Shown here piece by piece: positions 18,716 through 28,086 of a stretch of DNA of 64,000 nt. The notes under the pieces are model-generated. The model ran no database searches. It was not told the DNA's origin and was given only the letters and a program-made list of their open reading frames with translations. Source of the DNA: Paraburkholderia sp. BCC1884 (lineage in GTDB: Bacteria > Pseudomonadota > Gammaproteobacteria > Burkholderiales > Burkholderiaceae); assembly GCF_900996225.1 (NCBI RefSeq), contig NZ_CAAJGL010000064.1, positions 1 through 64,000 on the forward strand, given 5' to 3'. The number at the start of each line of letters is the position of its first letter. Positions within the stretch are counted from its first letter, which is position 1. The translations under genes and the position numbers were made by a program.

Positions 18716-19657
18716 TTATGTCGACGCGTCGCTCTGGGCGACGCTGGCAGCACGCTGCTCCTGCCATTCGGTACGCGCCACACGCGAGCGCGCGAATACG
18801 GCTTCGAGCGCGGCACCGTCGCCGGCTTCGATGGCGGCGCGCAAGCGCGCCAGCACGGCCGTGTAGGCATCGAGTTCGTCCAGCAGCGCAGCGCGATTGG
18901 CGACGCACACGTCGCGCCACATTTCCGGACTCGACGCGGCAATGCGCGTGAAGTCGCGGAAACCGCCGGCTGCGAATGAGAATTTCAGTGCGGCGTCGGG
19001 CGAGTTGAGAATCTGTTCCACCAGCGCAAACGACAAGACATGCGGCAAGTGACTGACCGATGCGAGCACGCGATCGTGCTGCTCGGGCGGCATGTCGCGC
19101 ACGACGGCGCCGGTCGCGCGCCACATCGCCGCGACCCGCTCGACGGCTTCCGACGTGTTCTCCGGCAACGGGCACAGGATCACATTGCGGTTCACGTACA
19201 GGTCGGGCAACGCGGCGTCCGGGCCACTCGCCTCGCGGCCGGCAATCGGATGGCCCGGCACGAACTGGCCGATGCGCGCGCCAAGCGCCGCACGCGCTGC
19301 GGCGACCACGTCGGACTTGGTGCTGCCCGCATCGGTGACGATCGTGTCGGCGTCGAGAAATGGTGCGATGCGTTCGAGCAGAGGCTGCGTTTGCGCGACG
19401 GGCGCCGCCAGCAGCACGACGTCCGCGCCGGACAGCGCTTCGCGCAGCGCGGCGTCGTCGCCCAATGCGGCAACGCCGTCGACCACACCCAATTCCAGAG
19501 CACGCGCGCCCGACGTCGACGAGCGGCCAATGCCGATCACCCCACGCGCACCCGCCGTCTCGCCACGTTCGCGCAGCGCGCGCGCAAGCGATCCGCCGAT
19601 CAGGCCGACACCGAAAATCACCAGCTTGTTAAAAGAAAACGCGGCCACATCGGTCAC
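18716..19657 (-). CDS. tyrA: Prephenate dehydrogenase
   Basis: NAD(P)-dependent enzyme converting prephenate to 4-hydroxyphenylpyruvate for tyrosine. Rossmann motif FNKLVIFGVGLIGGSLARAL, then TDAGSTKSDV, VPGHPIAGREASGP, and SHLPHVLSFALV with the conserved catalytic His; no ACT domain. The start is uncertain because no in-frame ATG exists near the N-terminus. I give GTG at 19657 (313 residues); GTG at 19648 and TTG at 19699 (with GGTGA upstream) are alternatives. The TTG would put a terminator-like hairpin inside the coding region. It sits between hisC and aroA in the aromatic operon. Confidence 0.9.
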   Translation of the reverse strand: MTDVAAFSFNKLVIFGVGLIGGSLARALRERGETAGARGVIGIGRSSTSGARALELGVVDGVAALGDDAALREALSGADVVLLAAPVAQTQPLLERIAPFLDADTIVTDAGSTKSDVVAAARAALGARIGQFVPGHPIAGREASGPDAALPDLYVNRNVILCPLPENTSEAVERVAAMWRATGAVVRDMPPEQHDRVLASVSHLPHVLSFALVEQILNSPDAALKFSFAAGGFRDFTRIAASSPEMWRDVCVANRAALLDELDAYTAVLARLRAAIEAGDGAALEAVFARSRVARTEWQEQRAASVAQSDAST

Positions 19658-19659
19658 AG

Positions 19660-19692
19660 AAAAAGCGCGCCTTGCATGCAAGCCTGGCGCGC
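19660..19692 (-). terminator. Terminator-like hairpin at the hisC-tyrA junction
   Basis: Minus strand: GCGCGCC / GGCGCGC around a 14-base loop that itself contains TTGCATGCAA, followed by TTTTT. It starts 17 bases after the hisC stop and ends right before the GTG start of tyrA. It could end or attenuate the upstream transcript. Confidence 0.6.
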
Positions 19693-19709
19693 GGGTCAAA
19701 AGTCACCGC

Positions 19710-20822
19710 TTACGCGGCGGCGAGCGTCTTTTCGAGCGCCGCGAGGAACGCGTCATTTTCGTCGGGCAGGCCGATGGTAATGCGCAGCCATTGCGGCAAA
19801 CCGTAGTTGCCAACCGGACGCACGATCACGCCCTGCTTCAGCAATGCGAGGTTGACGCGATTGCCCGCTGCGTCGTCGTGGCCGACGCGCACCAGCACGA
19901 AGTTGCCGTCCGACGGTACATATTCGAGACCGAGCTTCTCGAACGCTTCGGTCAAACGGCGATAGCCTTGCGCGTTCAACGCCGCGCTCTTTTCCAGAAA
20001 CGCCGTATCGTTCAGCGCCGCGATCGCCGCAGCTTGAGCCAGCGTATTCACATTGAACGGCTGACGCAGACGATTCAGCAGATCGGTCAATTCAGGCTGC
20101 GCAATCGCAAAGCCGACGCGCAGTCCTGCAAGACCAAACGCCTTCGAGAACGTGCGCGACACCAGCAGATTCGGATAACGACGCACCCACGCGATCGAGT
20201 CGTAGCGCTTCTCTGCCGGCAGATATTCGGTGTACGCCTCGTCGAGCACGACGACTACGTGAGCCGGCACCTTGTCGAGAAACGCTTCGAGCTTCGGGCC
20301 TTCGATAAACGTGCCGGTCGGATTGTTCGGATTCGCGACGAACACGAGACGCGTGTCGTCGGTGATCGCGGCGAGCATCGCGTCGAGGTCGTGGCCGTAT
20401 TCGACGGCCGGCACGACGATCGCGCGGGCACCGACGCCTTGCGTAGCCAATGCGTAGACCGCGAACGAGTACTGCGCGTAGACGATCGACTGGCCCTTCT
20501 CCACGAATGCGTGCGCGGCAATTTCGAGAATATCGTTGCTGCCGTTGCCGAGCGTGATCCAGTCGGCCGGCACGCCGTAGCGTTCGCCCAACGCAGTCTT
20601 CAATTCGAACGCATTCGCGTCCGGATAGCGGCCCAGTTCGCTGGCGGCCTGCGCCATTGCGCGTTGCGCCGACTCCGGCATGCCGAGCGGATTTTCATTC
20701 GACGCCAGCTTCACGATAGTCGCTTCATCCAGACCAAATTCGCGAGCCACTTCCGAAATCGGCTTGCCGGCGATGTAGGGGGCAATCGCGCGCACGTAGG
20801 AAGGACCGAAAGACGCTGTCAT
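19710..20822 (-). CDS. hisC: Histidinol-phosphate / aromatic aminotransferase HisC
   Basis: 370-residue class I/II PLP aminotransferase. KLASNENPLGMP, ANPNNPTGT, VLDEAYTEYLP and the PLP Lys227 in SRTFSKAFGLAGLRVGFA identify HisC. Its place between pheA and tyrA, away from his genes, suggests the HisC2 type that transaminates phenylpyruvate and 4-hydroxyphenylpyruvate (the last step to Phe and Tyr) as well as, or instead of, imidazole-acetol phosphate. That is an inference from context. It ends 18 bases before a terminator-like hairpin. Confidence 0.92.
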   Translation of the reverse strand: MTASFGPSYVRAIAPYIAGKPISEVAREFGLDEATIVKLASNENPLGMPESAQRAMAQAASELGRYPDANAFELKTALGERYGVPADWITLGNGSNDILEIAAHAFVEKGQSIVYAQYSFAVYALATQGVGARAIVVPAVEYGHDLDAMLAAITDDTRLVFVANPNNPTGTFIEGPKLEAFLDKVPAHVVVVLDEAYTEYLPAEKRYDSIAWVRRYPNLLVSRTFSKAFGLAGLRVGFAIAQPELTDLLNRLRQPFNVNTLAQAAAIAALNDTAFLEKSAALNAQGYRRLTEAFEKLGLEYVPSDGNFVLVRVGHDDAAGNRVNLALLKQGVIVRPVGNYGLPQWLRITIGLPDENDAFLAALEKTLAAA

Positions 20823-20878
20823 GACACTCTCCGAACGACTATGACTATGAATAAATGAATGGGCGGCGGGTGCGCTTT

Positions 20879-20903
20879 AGTACGTCACGCCAGTACGTCA
20901 CGC
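20879..20903. repeat. Short tandem repeat between pheA and hisC
   Basis: AGTACGTCACGCC is followed directly by AGTACGTCACGC, a 13-base unit repeated about twice in the 119-base pheA-hisC gap. It may be a paired binding site or simple slippage. Confidence 0.7.
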
Positions 20904-20941
20904 AATGCCGCCGCAGTCCGGCCAGATCCGTCAAACGACGC

Positions 20942-22024
20942 TTAACGCGCGCGCGGATACGAGCCGAGAATTTTCAGGAACGCGGCTTTCTCACCGAGTT
21001 CGGTCAACGCGGCGGCGACCGCCGGATCGTCGCGATGACCTTCGACGTCGATGTAGAAGTAGTACTCCCACGTGCCGACGCGCGCGGGACGTGATTCGAA
21101 ACGCGTCATCGATACGCTGTGGCGTGCCAGCGGCTCCAGCAGCTTGACCATCGCGCCCGGCTCGTTCACGACCGACACGATCAGCGACGTCTGGTCATAG
21201 CCGCTCACGCCAGCCGGCTGCTTGCCGATCATCACGAAGCGTGTGCGGTTGTGCGGATCATCCTGAATCAACGCGTAGGCCACTTGCAAACCATAGTGGG
21301 TCGCTGCGCGATCGCCGGCGATGGCAGCAATGGTCGGATCTTCCGCCGCCATGCGAGCGGCTTCGGCATTACTCGACACGGCCTGGCGCTCGAGATGCGG
21401 CGCGTTGGTCGACAGCCAGCGCTGACACTGCGCCAGCGCCTGCGCATGCGCGCAGACGCGCGTCACGCCGGCGAGCCCGCCATTCAGCGACAACAGATTG
21501 TGGTGAATCGGCAGAGCCAGTTCGCCGCCGATCGTGAGCTGCGTTTGCAACAGCAGATCCAGCGTGCGCGACACGGCGCCTTCGGTCGAATTCTCGACCG
21601 GCACGACGCCGAATTCCGCGGCGCCGGCCTCGACCGAACGAAACACCTCGTCGATCGACGGGCACGGTAGGCCTTCGATCGATTGACCGAAGTACTCATG
21701 CATCGCCTGTTCGCTATAGGTGCCGACCGGGCCGAGATAGGCGGCCTTGATGGTCTTTTCGAGCGCACGACTCGCGGCCATGATCTCGCGCCAGATTGCG
21801 CTGATGTGTTCGCTCGCGAGCGGCCCTTCGCTCATGTCCTGCAAACGCGCGATCACCTGCTGCTCGCGCTCGGGGCGGAACACCGGCGCGTTGAAATGCT
21901 TCTTGACCTCACCCACTTCGAGCGCCACCGCGGCGCGCTGATTGAGCAGCGCGATCAACTGGGCGTCGAGCGCGTCGATGCGCTCGCGAAGAGGTTTGAG
22001 TCGGGTATTGAGTTCGTCGTCCAT
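20942..22024 (-). CDS. pheA: Chorismate mutase / prephenate dehydratase (P-protein)
   Basis: 360-residue bifunctional enzyme: chorismate mutase (about 1-90, LNTRLKPLRERIDALDAQLI and REIMAASRALE), prephenate dehydratase (about 95-275, YLGPVGTYSEQA, VVPVENSTEGAVSRTLDLL, NRTRFVMIG) and a C-terminal ACT domain (TSLIVSVVNEPGAMVKLLEP; the ESRP segment where Phe binds is present as RFESRPAR). Together they make phenylpyruvate, with feedback inhibition by phenylalanine expected from ESRP. I use ATG 22024 (MDDELNTRLKP); 21 extra upstream codons look spurious. It lies 63 bases after serC. Confidence 0.96.
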   Translation of the reverse strand: MDDELNTRLKPLRERIDALDAQLIALLNQRAAVALEVGEVKKHFNAPVFRPEREQQVIARLQDMSEGPLASEHISAIWREIMAASRALEKTIKAAYLGPVGTYSEQAMHEYFGQSIEGLPCPSIDEVFRSVEAGAAEFGVVPVENSTEGAVSRTLDLLLQTQLTIGGELALPIHHNLLSLNGGLAGVTRVCAHAQALAQCQRWLSTNAPHLERQAVSSNAEAARMAAEDPTIAAIAGDRAATHYGLQVAYALIQDDPHNRTRFVMIGKQPAGVSGYDQTSLIVSVVNEPGAMVKLLEPLARHSVSMTRFESRPARVGTWEYYFYIDVEGHRDDPAVAAALTELGEKAAFLKILGSYPRAR

Positions 22025-22087
22025 GCGTGAAAACGGCCCTGCCGGGTAGCTGCTGGAAAGGATACGCGCACCGAATGCCTGAGGCAC

Positions 22088-23170
22088 TCAGGCGCTGCGC
22101 TGTTCGAATTCCTTCATGTATTCGACAAGCGCTTTGACGCCTTCGAGCGGGACGGCGTTATAAATCGACGCCCGCATGCCGCCGACGGACTTGTGGCCCT
22201 TTAGCTGCACCATTCCCCGGGCTTTCGCACCGGCCAGGAAATCTTCGTTGCGCGACTCGTCGGCGAGGAAGAACGGTACGTTCATCCGCGAGCGCGAGCC
22301 ACGTTCGACCTTGTTCAGATAGAAGCTGCTCGAGTCGATGGCGTCGTACAGCAGCTTCGACTTTTCGAGGTTACGCGCTTCCATCGCGGACAGGCCGCCC
22401 TGCTTTTTCAACCACTTGAACACCAGCCCGGCGACGTAGATCGCGTACGTGGGCGGTGTGTTGTACATCGAATTGTTTTCGGCGACGGTCTTCCATTCGA
22501 ACGCCGACGGACAGATCGGCTGCGCGCGATCCAACAGGTCTTCGCGCACGATCACCACGGTCACGCCGGCCATGCCGATATTCTTCTGCGCGCCGCCGAA
22601 CAGCACGCCATACTTGGCGATGTCCATGGGACGCGACAGGATATGAGACGAGGCATCCGCCACCAGCGGAATATCGCCGAGGTCGGGAATCTCGAAGGTC
22701 TCGACGCCGTGGATGGTCTCGTTCGTGCACAGATGCACATAAGCCGGATCGTCCGACAACTGCCATTCCGAACGCGCGGGCGCGCGCGTGAAGCCGTCTG
22801 CCGTCTGACCGCTTGCCGCAAGATGCACGGCGCCGTATTTCTGCGCCTCTTTAAACGACTTCTGCGACCACGAACCGGTCACGACGAAATCCGCGCGCGG
22901 TTTCGCGCCGAGCAGATTCATCGGCACGATCGCGTTTTCGCCCAGACCGCCGCCCTGCAGAAACAGAATGCGGTGGCTCGCCGGCACGTCGAGCAACTCA
23001 CGCAGATCGGTGAGCGCTTCTTCATGGATCGACATGAACTCTTTGCCGCGATGGCTCATCTCCATCACGCTCATGCCGCTGCCATGCCAATCGAGCATCT
23101 CGTCGGCCGCCTGACGCAGCACTTCTTCGGGCATGGCCGCTGGGCCGGCGGAGAAATTAAAGAGGCGCAT
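22088..23170 (-). CDS. serC: Phosphoserine aminotransferase
   Basis: 360-residue PLP aminotransferase converting 3-phosphohydroxypyruvate to phosphoserine, and also acting in pyridoxine synthesis. [18 protein letters not shown] is the signature N-terminus, Lys196 in [12 protein letters not shown] binds PLP, and [19 protein letters not shown] and [14 protein letters not shown] are conserved. The start at 23170 follows the family; 29 further upstream codons would run into the terminator of the DUF2059 gene. It heads the serC-pheA-hisC unit, a common proteobacterial order. Confidence 0.96.
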   Translation of the reverse strand: MRLFNFSAGPAAMPEEVLRQAADEMLDWHGSGMSVMEMSHRGKEFMSIHEEALTDLRELLDVPASHRILFLQGGGLGENAIVPMNLLGAKPRADFVVTGSWSQKSFKEAQKYGAVHLAASGQTADGFTRAPARSEWQLSDDPAYVHLCTNETIHGVETFEIPDLGDIPLVADASSHILSRPMDIAKYGVLFGGAQKNIGMAGVTVVIVREDLLDRAQPICPSAFEWKTVAENNSMYNTPPTYAIYVAGLVFKWLKKQGGLSAMEARNLEKSKLLYDAIDSSSFYLNKVERGSRSRMNVPFFLADESRNEDFLAGAKARGMVQLKGHKSVGGMRASIYNAVPLEGVKALVEYMKEFEQRSA

Positions 23171-23223
23171 CGTGAGATCCTGGAAGCAGGCGCAAAAAAC
23201 GAAAATCGCGCAGATTTCGCGCC

Positions 23224-23266
23224 AAAAAAGAAAATGGCCGTCTGCGCGTGTGCGCAAACGGCCATT
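23224..23266 (-). terminator. Intrinsic terminator after the DUF2059 gene
   Basis: AATGGCCG / CGGCCATT with an inner TGCGC / GCGCA stem; on the minus strand it is followed by a T-rich tract (TTCTTTTTT). It lies about 110 bases past the DUF2059 stop and upstream of serC. Confidence 0.8.
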
Positions 23267-23374
23267 ATCGCATTGTCACCGCCAACCCGCCAAACCCGGC
23301 GCGCCATCAAACCCACGAGGCAGCTTACCGGATAGCGGCTAGCGCGATGTCAGCGCAGCCTGTCGATCTTGAAC

Positions 23375-23977
23375 TTACTTGGCCGGCTTGACCGAAGCGA
23401 CTTCCTTGTCAGCCTGGTCACGCGTTGCCTTGATCGATTGCGGCATGTACTTTTGCATCAAGCCATTCACGACGTCGCGGCCAACCTGGTCTTGCACCTG
23501 GATGAACTTGCGACCGGTCGGGCTCTTGTAAAACGCCGTCAGATCCTTGATTTCCGAGGTGCTGTAGTACTTCGCGTAAGCGTCGTACTGAGCTTGCATA
23601 GCGTCTTGACGGAACGAGTCCGTTGCAAACACTTGACCTGCGCCGTCAACCAGCTTCGGCACTGCGTTCTTCTGCAGCGTCGGGACGGAAGCCTGCTTCT
23701 GCTTGTCCGTCATCGTCTTGTTTTCGCTCAGGGCATCCGACAGAATCGCCGGAACCAGCTGCTTGGCCTGCATCTGGGCGCTGTTGCCGATTGCACCGAC
23801 GAGCTTCTGCGCGTCGATTGCGTCCAGCAAGTCCTTAATTGCAGCCTGCTTGGCCGGATCAACCGGTGCCGCGGCAGCAGCCGGGGCCGCCGGAGCCGGG
23901 CTCTGAAGCGCTTGAGCCATAGCGAAGGTCGGCACGAGGGCAGCCAGCAACATCAGTTGTTTGAATCGTTTTTGCAT
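23375..23977 (-). CDS. DUF2059 domain protein, exported
   Basis: 200 residues. A signal peptide (MQKRFKQLMLLAALVPTFAMAQ) is followed by a Pro/Ala linker (AAPAAAAAP) and an all-alpha domain. That domain contains the DUF2059 pattern of two related helical segments ending in EIKDLTAFYKSPTGRKFIQVQ, then a helical tail. Function is unknown; the protein should be periplasmic. Three start codons in a row occur (GTG-ATG-ATG); I take the last, 5 bases after AGGGAG. The gene lies between gyrA and serC, as in other Burkholderia, with its own terminator. Confidence 0.85.
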   Translation of the reverse strand: MQKRFKQLMLLAALVPTFAMAQALQSPAPAAPAAAAAPVDPAKQAAIKDLLDAIDAQKLVGAIGNSAQMQAKQLVPAILSDALSENKTMTDKQKQASVPTLQKNAVPKLVDGAGQVFATDSFRQDAMQAQYDAYAKYYSTSEIKDLTAFYKSPTGRKFIQVQDQVGRDVVNGLMQKYMPQSIKATRDQADKEVASVKPAK

Positions 23978-24096
23978 CATCACTCCCTAGAGAAATTAAT
24001 TTGAACTGCGCTGCGCGGGATACGTATCGGCCCGATACGCCATTATTCCCGGCGCAGCTTTCAACCAGTTACTGAGACTGAAAGCTGCTGACCCAA

Positions 24097-26733
24097 TCAG
24101 GCCGCACCGCCTTCATCACCGCCGTTTGTACCTTCAGCGGGACCTTCGGCGTCGCTCTCCACATCACCTTCGGCTTCCGCTTCAGCAACCTGTTGCAGAC
24201 CTGAAAGCTTGGTCCCTTCGTCAAGGCTGATGAGTGTAACACCTTGGGTTGCGCGTCCCATTTCCCGAATTTCCGATACACGCGTACGAATCAACACGCC
24301 TGTATTGGTGATCAACATGATCTGCGCTTCCGAGTCCACCAGCGTCGCGGCGACCACCTTGCCGTTACGTTCCGAGGTCTGAATGGCGATCATGCCCTTT
24401 GTGCCACGCCCGTGACGGGTGTACTCGATGATCGGCGTGCGCTTGCCAAAACCGTTCTCGGTTGCCGTGAGCACCGACTGCTGCTCGTCGCCGGCCACCA
24501 GCAGCGCGATGACGCTCTGACCGTCTTCGAGCTGCATGCCTCGCACGCCGCGTGCCTCGCGGCCCATCGGACGAACGTCGTTTTCGTCGAAGCGAACCGC
24601 CTTGCCCGAATCGGAGAACAGCATCACGTCGTGCTGACCGTCGGTAATCGCCGCGCCGATCAGGTAATCGCCGTCGTCCAGACCGACCGCAATAATACCT
24701 TTGCGCAGCACGCGGCCAAAAGCTTCTAGCGGCGTCTTTTTTACCGTTCCTAACGCAGTGCCCATGAAGACGAATTTGTCGGCCGAGAATTCCTTGACCG
24801 GCAAAACGACCGTGATCTTCTCACCTTCCTGCAGCGGGAAGATATTGATGATCGGACGGCCGCGCGAGTTCCGCGAACCTTGCGGCACTTCGTAGACCTT
24901 CACGCTATAGACGCGGCCGCGATTCGAGAAGCACAGAATGTGATCGTGCGTGTTCGCGATGAACAGCGTGTCGATCCAGTCGTCTTCCTTCATTGCCGTG
25001 GCCTGTTTGCCGCGGCCGCCACGCTTTTGCGCACTGTATTCAGACAGCGGCTGCGATTTCACGTAGCCCGCGTGCGACATGGTCACGACCATTTCCTGCG
25101 GCGTAATCAGGTCTTCGGTGTTCAGTTCGGTGGCGTTCAGCTCGATCTTCGAGCGGCGCGCGTCGCCGAATTCGGCTTTGATCGACGTCAGTTCGTCGAC
25201 GATGATCGCCGTAATGCGTTCCGGGCGAGCCAGAATGTCCAGCAGGTCGGCGATCTGCGCCATCACTTCGCGGTACTCGCCGATGATCTTGTCCTGCTCG
25301 AGACCCGTCAGGCGCTGCAGACGCATCTGCAGGATTTCTTGAGCCTGGGTATCGGACAAACGGTAGAGGCCGTCGGTTTGCATACCGAACGTCGGATTCA
25401 GTCCGTCAGGACGATAGGCTTCGCGACCGCCAGCCGACGCGTTGTCCGTCTCGGCGCGCGCCAGCATCTCACGCACCAGCGACGAATCCCACGGACGCGC
25501 CATCAATTCCTGCTTGGCGATCGGCGGAGTCGGCGCGGCCTTGATGAGCGCGATGAACTCGTCGATGTTGGCGAGCGCCACCGCCAGACCTTCGAGCACA
25601 TGACCACGTTCGCGCGCTTTGCGCAGCTCGTACACCGTGCGCCGCGTCAGCACTTCCCGACGATGCGACAGGAAACACGACAGCATTTCCTTCAGGTTCA
25701 GCAGCTTTGGCTGGCCGTCGACCAGCGCGACCATGTTCATGCCGAAGGTGTCCTGAAGCTGGGTCGCTTTATACAGATTGTTGAGAACGACTTCCGGCAC
25801 TTCGCCGCGCTTGAGTTCGATCACGACACGCATGCCGCTCTTGTCGGACTCGTCGCGGATGTCGGAGATGCCCTCGAGCTTCTTCTCGTTGACCAGTTCG
25901 GCGATGCGCTCCAGAAGTGAGCGCTTGTTCACCTGATAAGGCAACTCGTCGACGATGATCGACATGCGCTGGCCGCGGTCGATCTCCTCGAAGTGCGTGA
26001 GCGCGCGCATCAGCACGCGGCCGCGGCCCGTGCGATAGCCGTCGCGCACGCCGGCCACGCCGTAGATGATGCCGGCGGTCGGAAAATCGGGGGCCGGAAT
26101 GATCTCGATCAGTTCGTCGATCGTGGCTTCCGGGTTTTTGAGCAGATGCTGGCACGCGTCGACAACCTCGTTGAGGTTGTGCGGCGGGATGTTGGTGGCC
26201 ATACCGACCGCGATACCCGACGAACCATTGATCAGCAGATTGGGAATCCGCGCCGGCAGAATGGCCGGTTCGTTTTCGCTGCCGTCGTAGTTCGGCGTGA
26301 AGTCGACGGTTTCCTTGTCGATGTCGGCGAGCAACTCATGGCCGATCTTGGCCATGCGGATTTCGGTGTAACGCATCGCGGCGGCGTTGTCGCCGTCGAC
26401 CGACCCGAAGTTGCCCTGGCCGTCCACCAGCATGTAGCGCAGCGAAAAGTTCTGCGCCATCCGGACGATGGTGTCGTAGACAGCCGTGTCGCCGTGCGGG
26501 TGATATTTACCGATCACGTCGCCGACGATACGCGCCGACTTCTTGTAAGCCCGGTTCCAGTCGTTATTCAGTTCGTGCATCGCGTACAGCACGCGCCGGT
26601 GGACCGGCTTCAGGCCATCGCGAACATCGGGAAGCGCACGCCCCACGATTACGCTCATCGCGTAATCGAGATACGAACGGCGCATTTCCTCCTCTAGGGA
26701 GATTGGCAGAGTCTCTTTGGCGAATTGATCCAT
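24097..26733 (-). CDS. gyrA: DNA gyrase subunit A
   Basis: 878-residue type II topoisomerase subunit that breaks and rejoins DNA during negative supercoiling. The catalytic Tyr122 lies in [10 protein letters not shown]. The quinolone-resistance region reads [20 protein letters not shown] with Thr83 and Asp87, the unmutated pattern in this family. The C-terminal pinwheel domain has the GyrA-box QKRGGRGK and repeated strands; the last 30 residues are an acidic Glu/Gly tail. The operon downstream holds the DUF2059 gene. A perfect 10-bp hairpin (26755-26778) lies in its leader. Confidence 0.97.
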   Translation of the reverse strand: MDQFAKETLPISLEEEMRRSYLDYAMSVIVGRALPDVRDGLKPVHRRVLYAMHELNNDWNRAYKKSARIVGDVIGKYHPHGDTAVYDTIVRMAQNFSLRYMLVDGQGNFGSVDGDNAAAMRYTEIRMAKIGHELLADIDKETVDFTPNYDGSENEPAILPARIPNLLINGSSGIAVGMATNIPPHNLNEVVDACQHLLKNPEATIDELIEIIPAPDFPTAGIIYGVAGVRDGYRTGRGRVLMRALTHFEEIDRGQRMSIIVDELPYQVNKRSLLERIAELVNEKKLEGISDIRDESDKSGMRVVIELKRGEVPEVVLNNLYKATQLQDTFGMNMVALVDGQPKLLNLKEMLSCFLSHRREVLTRRTVYELRKARERGHVLEGLAVALANIDEFIALIKAAPTPPIAKQELMARPWDSSLVREMLARAETDNASAGGREAYRPDGLNPTFGMQTDGLYRLSDTQAQEILQMRLQRLTGLEQDKIIGEYREVMAQIADLLDILARPERITAIIVDELTSIKAEFGDARRSKIELNATELNTEDLITPQEMVVTMSHAGYVKSQPLSEYSAQKRGGRGKQATAMKEDDWIDTLFIANTHDHILCFSNRGRVYSVKVYEVPQGSRNSRGRPIINIFPLQEGEKITVVLPVKEFSADKFVFMGTALGTVKKTPLEAFGRVLRKGIIAVGLDDGDYLIGAAITDGQHDVMLFSDSGKAVRFDENDVRPMGREARGVRGMQLEDGQSVIALLVAGDEQQSVLTATENGFGKRTPIIEYTRHGRGTKGMIAIQTSERNGKVVAATLVDSEAQIMLITNTGVLIRTRVSEIREMGRATQGVTLISLDEGTKLSGLQQVAEAEAEGDVESDAEGPAEGTNGGDEGGAA

Positions 26734-26754
26734 TATCCGTATCTTTTACGTGCC

Positions 26755-26778
26755 AAGGCGCGGTATTAACCGCGCCTT
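26755..26778 (-). other. Perfect hairpin in the gyrA leader
   Basis: AAGGCGCGGT and ACCGCGCCTT pair over all 10 bases around the loop ATTA, starting 22 bases upstream of the gyrA ATG. There is no T tract, so termination is unlikely. It may be an mRNA 5' stabiliser or a binding site. Confidence 0.55.
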
Positions 26779-27030
26779 CGCGTAAGCATTGCAGGCGCAA
26801 CGCATCACGCGATTCTAACATGCCGTGAATCCGCTCCCGTCGGGGGGACGTATACCTATTAGAGGAAGGCAAGTGACACGAACCGCGACGCCCCAATTTA
26901 GCGCCGGTCAGGCTCGATTCGTGCGTGGGGCAATCCGCCGCTCAGCCATGACTGGCGGCGCCTCCAGCGGATTACTTCTGTTGCGCATGCACCACATTTG
27001 GAAGGCGATTTGATTGGGGGCAGATTTTTT

Positions 27031-27064
27031 TATCGTTGGAAGGGAACGATATGGCAAAATGCCA
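27031..27064. repeat. Two inverted repeats upstream of ompA
   Basis: TATCGTT-N7-AACGATA (27031-27051) is followed directly by TGGCA-N3-TGCCA (27052-27064). Both are perfect palindromic pairs in an AT-rich stretch 150 bases before ompA, and look like regulator binding sites. Confidence 0.5.
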
Positions 27065-27084
27065 ACGCACAAAGAGTTAGACAC

Positions 27085-27140
27085 TGCTCGAAGTCTACAC
27101 AGCACGTTTTTTGTTCTACACCGATGTTATACTTCGAGCA
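27085..27140. repeat. 10-bp inverted repeat bracketing the ompA -10 region
   Basis: TGCTCGAAGT (27085-27094) and ACTTCGAGCA (27131-27140) are exact reverse complements 36 bases apart. The right copy overlaps the -10 hexamer of the predicted ompA promoter, so paired binding could loop or block it. Confidence 0.55.
27125..27133 (+). promoter_or_regulatory. Extended -10 promoter of ompA
   Basis: TGT-TATACT is an extended -10 element (TGn plus a 5/6 match to TATAAT), 77 bases before the ompA ATG. The -35 region is only a T-rich GTTTTT at suitable spacing, which extended -10 promoters tolerate. Confidence 0.5.
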
Positions 27141-27209
27141 ATGTATGACTTGTCTTCGTCAACAGGCTCGCAGTAAACCTGCGGTAATCTCAATTTCGAG
27201 AGGAGAAAT

Positions 27210-27857
27210 ATGAATAAACTTTCAAAGCTCGCGTTCATTGCAGCTACCGCAGTTATGGCTGCATCCGCTATGGCGCAATCGGTGCCGGCGTCGCGACAAG
27301 CCACGAACGACAACTGGGTGAATGGTACCGGCGAATACGTGTGGATGAACGGCACGAACGAGCTTTGCTGGCGCGATGCATTCTGGACGCCGGCAACGGC
27401 CAACGCAAAGTGCGATGGCGCCCTGGTTGCCCAGGCTCCGACCCCGCCGGCTCCGGTCGCTCCTGCTCCGGCGATCACCAGCCAAAAGATTACGTATCAA
27501 GCTGACGCACTGTTCGACTTCGACAAGGCAATCCTGAAGCCGGCTGGCAAGGAAAAGCTGGACGATCTGGCATCGAAGATCGGCGCGCTGAATCTCGAAG
27601 TCGTCGTCGCAACGGGTTACACGGACCGTATCGGTTCGGACAAGTACAACGACCGTCTGTCGCTGCGCCGTGCACAAGCTGTCAAGGCATACCTGGTCAG
27701 CAAGGGCATCGAATCCAACCGTATCTATACGGAAGGCAAGGGCAAGCGCAACCCGGTCACGACCGGTTGCAACCAGAAGAACCACAAGCAACTCATCGCC
27801 TGCCTCGCACCGGATCGTCGCGTGGAAGTCGAAGTTGTCGGTACTTCGAAGCAGTAA
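27210..27857 (+). CDS. ompA: OmpA family outer-membrane / peptidoglycan-binding protein
   Basis: 215 residues: signal peptide (1-22, AMA-QS), a short unique segment with NWVNGTGEYVWMNGTNELCW and two Cys, a Pro/Ala hinge (PTPPAPVAPAPA), then an OmpA C-terminal domain. That domain runs from ALFDFDKAILKPAGKEKLDDL through GYTDRIGSDKYNDRLSLRRA to RNPVTTGC and LAPDRRVEVEV. The Asp of GYTDRIGS and the Arg of LSLRRA are the residues that bind diaminopimelate of peptidoglycan. It lacks the 8-strand barrel of E. coli OmpA, so anchoring by the short N-terminal part or free periplasmic location is possible. The ribosome-binding site is strong (GAGAGGAG), suggesting high expression; a terminator follows. 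Confidence 0.92.
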   Translation: MNKLSKLAFIAATAVMAASAMAQSVPASRQATNDNWVNGTGEYVWMNGTNELCWRDAFWTPATANAKCDGALVAQAPTPPAPVAPAPAITSQKITYQADALFDFDKAILKPAGKEKLDDLASKIGALNLEVVVATGYTDRIGSDKYNDRLSLRRAQAVKAYLVSKGIESNRIYTEGKGKRNPVTTGCNQKNHKQLIACLAPDRRVEVEVVGTSKQ

Positions 27858-27878
27858 GCTACAGGTTATCGCAGCATC

Positions 27879-27908
27879 AAAAAGCCCCGCTTCGGCGGGG
27901 CTTTTTTT
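27879..27908 (+). terminator. Intrinsic terminator after ompA
   Basis: GCCCCGC-TTCG-GCGGGGC, with a UUCG tetraloop, flanked by AAAA on the left and seven T on the right; 20 bases past the ompA stop. Confidence 0.95.
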
Positions 27909-28004
27909 ATGCCACGCGTGATCCCGTAGGCCTGTTGCCTGCTTCGACTGTCGAGAAGTAGCGCACCGCGCCCGCGAATCCACGCCATGGACGGGGGCGC
28001 CATT

Positions 28005-28033
28005 TTGCCGCCCCGCTCCTCGGCCTATATACT
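28005..28033 (+). promoter_or_regulatory. Sigma-70-type promoter of ubiG-gph
   Basis: TTGCCG (28005-28010), a 17-base spacer and TATACT (28028-28033), ending 53 bases before the ubiG ATG. Four and five of six consensus bases match. Confidence 0.6.
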
Positions 28034-28086
28034 CAGGGTTTATCCTCGAGCGCCGATTTACCGCTCTCATCGAGGCAGCTTCCGCC

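Larger units (their letters stand above)
26734..27209. other. 476-base divergent intergenic region gyrA-ompA
   Basis: No gene is supported here. It holds the gyrA leader on the left, the ompA promoter on the right and several inverted repeats, listed separately. The middle (about 26820-27000) shows nothing I can name. Confidence 0.7.
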
